Positions 59,356-64,000 of a stretch of DNA of 64,000 bases are shown here, in pieces; the first letter of the stretch is position 1; every line of letters begins with the position of its first letter. This DNA is from Antrodiella citrinella. Lineage: Eukaryota > Basidiomycota > Agaricomycetes > Polyporales > Steccherinaceae. The stretch covers positions 124,001 to 188,000 of the forward strand of contig SGPM01000015.1 in the NCBI GenBank assembly GCA_004802725.1, given 5' to 3'. A program made the translations under genes and the position numbers. The notes beneath the pieces are model-generated. The model had not been told where the DNA came from. It ran no database searches and saw nothing but the letters and a program-made list of their open reading frames with translations.

Positions 59356-59368
59356 CACGTGTCACGTG
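59356..59368. promoter_or_regulatory. Tandem CACGTG E-boxes
   Basis: Two CACGTG palindromes separated by one base, 55-75 bp upstream of the TATA box of the 102-aa gene. Such sites bind bHLH factors (Cbf1/Pho4 type). The remaining sequence to 59644 shows no gene. Confidence 0.5.
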
Positions 59369-59644
59369 AAAACACGACGCGTCAGTCACAATCACACACG
59401 CGTCTTCAGGCAAGAACGCGACGAAAAGCGATAAAAATCCTATAAACGATGAGCAAAGTCCAATTGTTATATATACAAAAAACATCCTGTGATGTTCGTC
59501 AGCCAATAAGCATTGGAAGGTAAGAGGCCGTAATGAGACACTAACCGTAAAAGATTGTGTATCATGTCCAAGTCATCTGAACGAGATTTCTTCAACACTG
59601 CAGCAACTCATCATCAAAAGGAGCCACGTACATAAAAGACGTCG

Positions 59645-61880
59645 TCACGAGCATTGCGACCAAAGCGCCTCTTCCTCGTCATCAAGATCGTCCAGAGACG
59701 TTTGCGAACTCGAAGGCTCGTTCATGTATCCTCCCACGTTCGGCCGCCGTAGAAGCTGTTGCGTAGAAGGAGGTTCAACTTTGAACCCAGGCCAATATGT
59801 GTCGTCTTCGTATTCACTAAAAGAGGACGAGAGGATCGACGACTGAGTCGGAGGGGGCTCTGCTTTCGGCACAGGTTGGGCAACAATGTTCTCCTTCTCG
59901 ATGGGCACGGATGCCTTTGGCTTGCTGAATTGGCTGAAGGAGAACGAGAAGGATTTGATGCCAACCATCGGCGCATTGTGCTCGGGCTCCGCCGCCGCCG
60001 GGAAGTCAAGCAAAGATGGTAGCGGAACAACCTGGCTGAGTGGTTCCGCTTTCGGCACAGGAGAGGGCGGCAGAACCTGGGTCAAGGGCTCTTCCTTCTT
60101 CGAAGGAGTGTCCTGAGACGCGCCGGGTGGCTTCGTGGGCTGATATTTGCGGAATGAGAAGGAGAACGGTTTGATTTCGATACGAGGGGCGGGCTTGACA
60201 CGTTCACGGACGTGCTTGGACTGTGGAAGTGGCCGAGGTGGAGCATGTGCCTGGTCGTCCTCGCTGTCCGATATATCGATGGGAGAGGATGGTAGACCGC
60301 GATTCGACTGCACGACGGGTTTCTGGGAAGTCGAGGAGGACTCGGAGGACTTCGTGAGGTCGACAGGTGGTAGAACTCGCAGCGCAGGTTTGTGTTTAAC
60401 CTTTGTTTTGGCAGTCGACGTCTTTGCGGTCTGCTCTTTGCGGTCTGAGGGAAAATGTTGAGGTGGGAGAGCAGGAGGCATGGCAGCTTTGGGCTGTGGT
60501 GATGGGAGCGGGGTACGGGATTTGGTCGCGTTCGGTCTCGTCCTAGGCCGGCTGTCGAGCTTTGGTATCTTGGGCGGACCCATGTTGCAAGCACCGGAGT
60601 CAGTATCGTCGCGTTTTCTCTTCGAAGATTGGTGTCCTGGAACCGGGGGCAGGTCAGCACGAGGAGGATCGCCAGGAACGGGGGGCGTGTCGTCATCGGC
60701 GGGGTCAAATATATGGCGCAACAGATATCTGAGTAGCCCTCCTTCATAAGCGTCCTCTTTAGGGAAAAACTTCTTCGTCATCTGAGTGTACTCGCTCAGT
60801 TCACGCTCTGACTGAAATATTCGGACGGACATCACGTTGTCCATCCCGGCCTTGGTCAAATCAACAAGGTTCACATGCACGGCTAAGACCGCCTGTAAGC
60901 GTTGGGAAAGGTCAACAAGTATGCCACGGGAAGGGAATTGTGTAAGTAGACTGTAGGATCACGTACTTTCCTACAAGCCCGCAACTCTCGGGGTATCGGA
61001 GAAACGCGTAGAATTTGACAGAGATACCTCCAGGATTTGATATCGTCCGCGTTCTCTCCAAACGTCTTATTGAATTGCTCCACCATAGCAATTCTGAATG
61101 CCTCGTAAGCCCTGTTCCTTTCGTCACACCTCTCCCAACCATTGAACTTGCAGAGCCTATGGAACTGGTCCCAAAACTCTGCGGAAGGGTTGTAAGGAAA
61201 AGTCGGATATCTCATGTAGAACTCCTCAATGACAGTCCTAGACCGCTGAGAGGGCAGAGGCTGCAGAACATACTCAGAGAGGGACCGCAACGTAAGTAAT
61301 GCAGCGTCATGCTCACCATCGCGTAATATGCTTCATTATTGGGAAATGGCATGGCATATAAGATATCCTTGGTCTGGTAACTTGAAGATTCAAGACGCGA
61401 ATGCACCCGTTCCAACGCGTCGAGATGGCAGTGGGGTAGAGCTTGTGTTCCCTCGGAGTCGGACGCCGACAACTAGCATTCGGCTACCGGGCAGGGTCGC
61501 GTGACAAAAGACGCTTATATTATACTCACGCTAGACCATTCAACAAACAATTCGAGCGATTCATACCCAAGTCGGACAATCTAGGATTAGTAGGAAAGTC
61601 CTGGGGCCGAGAGTGACTACATATGTCTATCAAGACGAAGGAATCCCTCAGATTCCCTGTGCTCTCGATACTTATGGGCGCACAGTAGATTAGATTAGAT
61701 TTCGAGCCGCGGACGTACAGACACCATACTGGCAAAGATTCAAGAAACGATTATACATACTTCCAATGAGACAATTCTGATAGGGCAAACATCCTCCAGC
61801 GACACGTATCCAGAAAGTCCACGTGTGATTCACTTGGTAGGAAGATCCGCTTTCTGCCTCATTCTCCTCCTCAGTCACGC
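59645..61880 (-). CDS. Conserved basidiomycete protein with disordered tail
   Basis: The well-supported part runs from about 61580 to 59645. Exons encode GYESLELFVEWSS, then LSASDSEGTQALPHCHLD and ALERVHSRLESSSYQTKD, then FYMRYPTFPYNPSAEFWDQF and ERCDERNRAYEAFRIAMVEQ with KSWRYLCQILRVSPIPRELR, and a last exon starting AVLAVHVNLVDL and SERELSEYTQMTKKFFPKE. I recall this N-terminal module from many mushroom proteins; its function is unknown. The last 300 residues are disordered, Pro/Ser/Lys-rich, with two IKxFSFSF copies and an acidic end (LDDLDDEEEALW). The 5' exons are unsettled: 61878-61760 (SGSSYQVNHTWTFWIRVAGG) clearly belongs by its GCLPYQN motif, but no ATG and no phase-compatible intron could be found, so the start is uncertain. 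Confidence 0.65.
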
Positions 61881-62728
61881 AGCGTTGCCGCTCCCCACAT
61901 AGAGCATTTCAGATGCATTCATTGTGTAGACGCAGGTAGTTTCTCATTGCCTAGTACGTTTGTCAAACTGCATCTCGAACCGTCCGAATCCGATGTTGAA
62001 AAATATTTGAGAAATTTGGATGAATTGATCGTACTTAGGATGACTTACTACTACTAGACATTACAACGGGCCCTGTACTGTCCAGACGTCGTGGGCCATG
62101 AGTAAACCTACAGTCTGCGAGTGACTTGATAATTCGACGTACTAAACACTACGCTCGCCTCCATCCGTTCCACGGGTGCATATTACAGACTCACGTGACG
62201 AATACTATAGATACGGTATGCGCAGAAATAGCAGCGATCTCAGGCAGGAAGCTTAAGGTCGAGGGGTTGACAGCTCTGAGTCGAAACGTAATTGAGAAAG
62301 GAGACGAAACCGAACAACGACGGGCAGTGACTACCTGTGAAGATCGAATGAATTTCCTGGCTGACTCTTGAAGTAGTACCCTGGTGACGTGGTTCGATAT
62401 CCAACACCATGCGAATCGTGCGTTGTGGCATGAAGTTGACCACGACGATGATAGATAGATACAATGGTAAATGCTCTCTAATGTACAAAAAGATGAAGCT
62501 CGAAGCATCTAAGTATATATATGTAACGCATGATGTGCCCACAGCCCGAGAAAGAACCCCCAAGTCGAATCAAGTAAAAATGCTGCAATCCATACGGTAT
62601 GTGAATGTGTGAGTTCAGAACGAATAAGCCGTCCTATAAAAAGAATATCGAGTATCGTATGTATATCGTCGTCGTCGCAGAAAGGGATCAAGATCTCATG
62701 AATGCAAAAGAACAAAAAGGCCTGCCAC
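61881..62728. other. Intergenic region
   Basis: No coding sequence recognised. Lies between the 5' side of the disordered-tail gene and the 3' end of the MFS gene, both on the minus strand. Confidence 0.45.
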
Positions 62729-64000
62729 TCAGTGATAGATCGAATGCGTCTCCGACGACCCGCTCGTAGACGCAGAAACAGGGAACACGGTGGTCCTGCC
62801 GATATCCTTGCTTACCCTCGGCCGTCCGCGCTCGATGTCCTCCTGAGGATCATACGGCGCCCGGACAAGCTGCTGCTTCTTGTGTGGCTTTGAAGCAGCG
62901 TTCGGTCGGATGAAGAGCACGAGCGTGAGCGCGACGCTGATGATCCCCGCAGAGAGCGCGAAGATCGCCTTCGGGTACCGCGCAACTGTCGTACTGTACA
63001 CGACACCGAACAAGACCGGCTGAGAAGAAAGACAGTGAGTTCACCATGATCACTAGAAAGACGAGGTTGGATGACGTACTCCGAGGATGGCTTGACCAAC
63101 TGCCTGAAGCATGGACAACGCTGCGAACAACTGTCCCAACGTCCCGTTGTCCTTGCTAGCGCCATTTTCGTCATCTGTGGCGGCGCGGGCTGCTTGCAAC
63201 TGCATAACGCTTAGCGCAAAGCTGTTGCACGCAGGGCTCACGCCAGACGCGAGAGAGCTCAAGCTGGTGAATGCCACGAACATAACCTCGCCGTAAGTAG
63301 ACATCGTAGGCGCAAACGTCACCAGCATGGATGAGAGTAATTCGATGAGGAGTGATACGCGGAGCAGCAGCAGATCGAATGAGATCTCCTTAACGAGCTG
63401 AGCAAGTGTCGGTTTCGGTTTCTTGGTCGGCACCGCGGACAACGTCGGTACGACGGATTTGGATTTGGGCTTCGGCTTAAATGTCGTAATTAAATCTAGA
63501 GGACGTCAAATGAGTAAGAGATGATCGACAAACGCAAGGGATACTTACAGGGCATGACAAACAATAGATGGATGGCGCGGATTATGCCCACGAAAGATAT
63601 GTAGTAACTCAGCTGGAAGATTTTGAGTCAGCCTACCATTCTGACAAAAAAGCGAAAAGAGCGTACCTGCTCAGCACCCCAAGCATAGACGTGTCCAGCG
63701 TAGAGGTACTTGATCTGGAAAACACCCTGATAACAAGAATCCTTTTAATACGTGAGTAACAAGCAGTACGAAAAAGAGAACGAACCGTGGACAGCAGATA
63801 ACCGAAGAAGGCCATACCGAGGATGGTGAGCGACCAATCTTTGCGTTGCGTACCATCCGTCGTTTGGACCTTCTTTGGGGCAAAGATCGCGAGAGGGGCG
63901 AAGAAGCGAGAAACAATGCCCTGCGACTTCGCCTCTGGTTCCGAATCGTCTTCCATGGTATCCAGTCCTAAAGCAGCCGCTTCTCTGGCTGCTTCTGCCC
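62729..64000 (-). CDS. MFS transporter, C-terminal part (cut by window edge)
   Basis: Minus-strand exons read from the window end: AEAAREAAALGLDTMEDDSE, EAKSQGIVSRFFAPLAIFAP, DWSLTILGMAFFGYLLST, then FQIKYLYAGHVYAWGAEQ, LSYYISFVGIIRAIHLLFVM, a basic loop (KPKPKSKS), LVKEISFDLLLLRVSLLIEL, MFVAFTSLSSLASGVSPACN, LFAALSMLQAVGQAILG and VLFGVVYSTTVARYPKAIFA, then FALSAGIISVALTLVLFIRP, with a hydrophilic tail ending at 62729. This is the second half of a 12-TM major facilitator of the tetracycline-resistance-like type (yeast Ycr023c group by memory). The substrate is unknown. The N-terminal half and start lie beyond 64000. Confidence 0.82.

Noticed and set aside
60082..60747. 221-codon minus-strand frame
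   Set aside because: Out-of-frame reading of the disordered-tail protein on the same strand; Pro/Ser/Arg artefact.

Overview
The window looks like nuclear DNA of a mushroom-forming basidiomycete (Agaricomycete-type). Genes are dense on both strands and are cut by many introns of about 50-70 nt with GTRNGY donors. Several proteins belong to fungal or basidiomycete-typical families: an intronless F-box protein, a G/Q-rich stress-type protein, a conserved unknown family with a long disordered tail, and secreted GH3 and GH28 enzymes. Seven isolated N calls near 38.2-38.8 kb suggest collapsed polymorphism from a dikaryotic or diploid sample. No plasmid, CRISPR, rRNA, tRNA or intact transposon was recognised.

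Layout. 1-5 kb: a minus-strand single C2H2 zinc-finger protein and a plus-strand G/Q-rich small protein behind a clear TATA box. 5.1-12.3 kb: three head-to-tail paralogous MFS transporters (A, B, C); copy B carries a probable frameshift inside a GCGCGC run. 14.2-17.0 kb: glutamine-fructose-6-phosphate aminotransferase (GFA1), the first committed enzyme of UDP-GlcNAc and chitin-precursor synthesis, reconstructed exactly as 6 exons and 692 aa. 17.0-26.5 kb: a 9.5-kb stretch with no confidently recognised gene, including a strongly pyrimidine-rich kilobase. 26.5-30.6 kb: three small genes (a DUF4748-like single-span protein, a secreted helical protein, a conserved unknown). 32-37.7 kb: an F-box/LRR-like protein and a secreted GH3 beta-glucosidase, both minus strand. 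38.6-41.0 kb: a ferric reductase, minus strand, with a perfect ATCWGATAA-type iron-GATA site upstream. 42.0-45.3 kb: a short orphan gene divergent from a DEAD-box helicase of the MAK5/DDX24 type. 45.3-47.3 kb: a decayed hexose-transporter pseudogene. 49.9-52.9 kb: a Ran1/Ksp1-like protein kinase with a long low-complexity tail. 53.9-55.1 kb: a triose-phosphate-transporter-like DMT carrier. 55.9-56.3 kb: LSM8 (U6 snRNA-associated), four small exons. 56.8-58.7 kb: an exopolygalacturonase (GH28) with a 6-nt microexon and a permuted catalytic motif. 58.9-59.2 kb: a small TATA-driven orphan. 59.6-61.9 kb: a conserved unknown with a disordered tail. 62.7-64 kb: the C-terminal part of another MFS transporter, cut by the window edge.

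Functional themes are plant-polymer degradation and uptake (GH3, GH28, a dead hexose transporter, several MFS/DMT carriers), iron reduction, cell-wall precursor synthesis, and RNA metabolism (LSM8, MAK5). Nothing shows one multi-gene system. The most unusual items are the permuted GDD motif of the polygalacturonase, its microexon, the frameshifted middle MFS copy, and several compact spliced genes that single-frame ORF searches would miss. All assignments come from reading motifs and splice sites; no database search was run.
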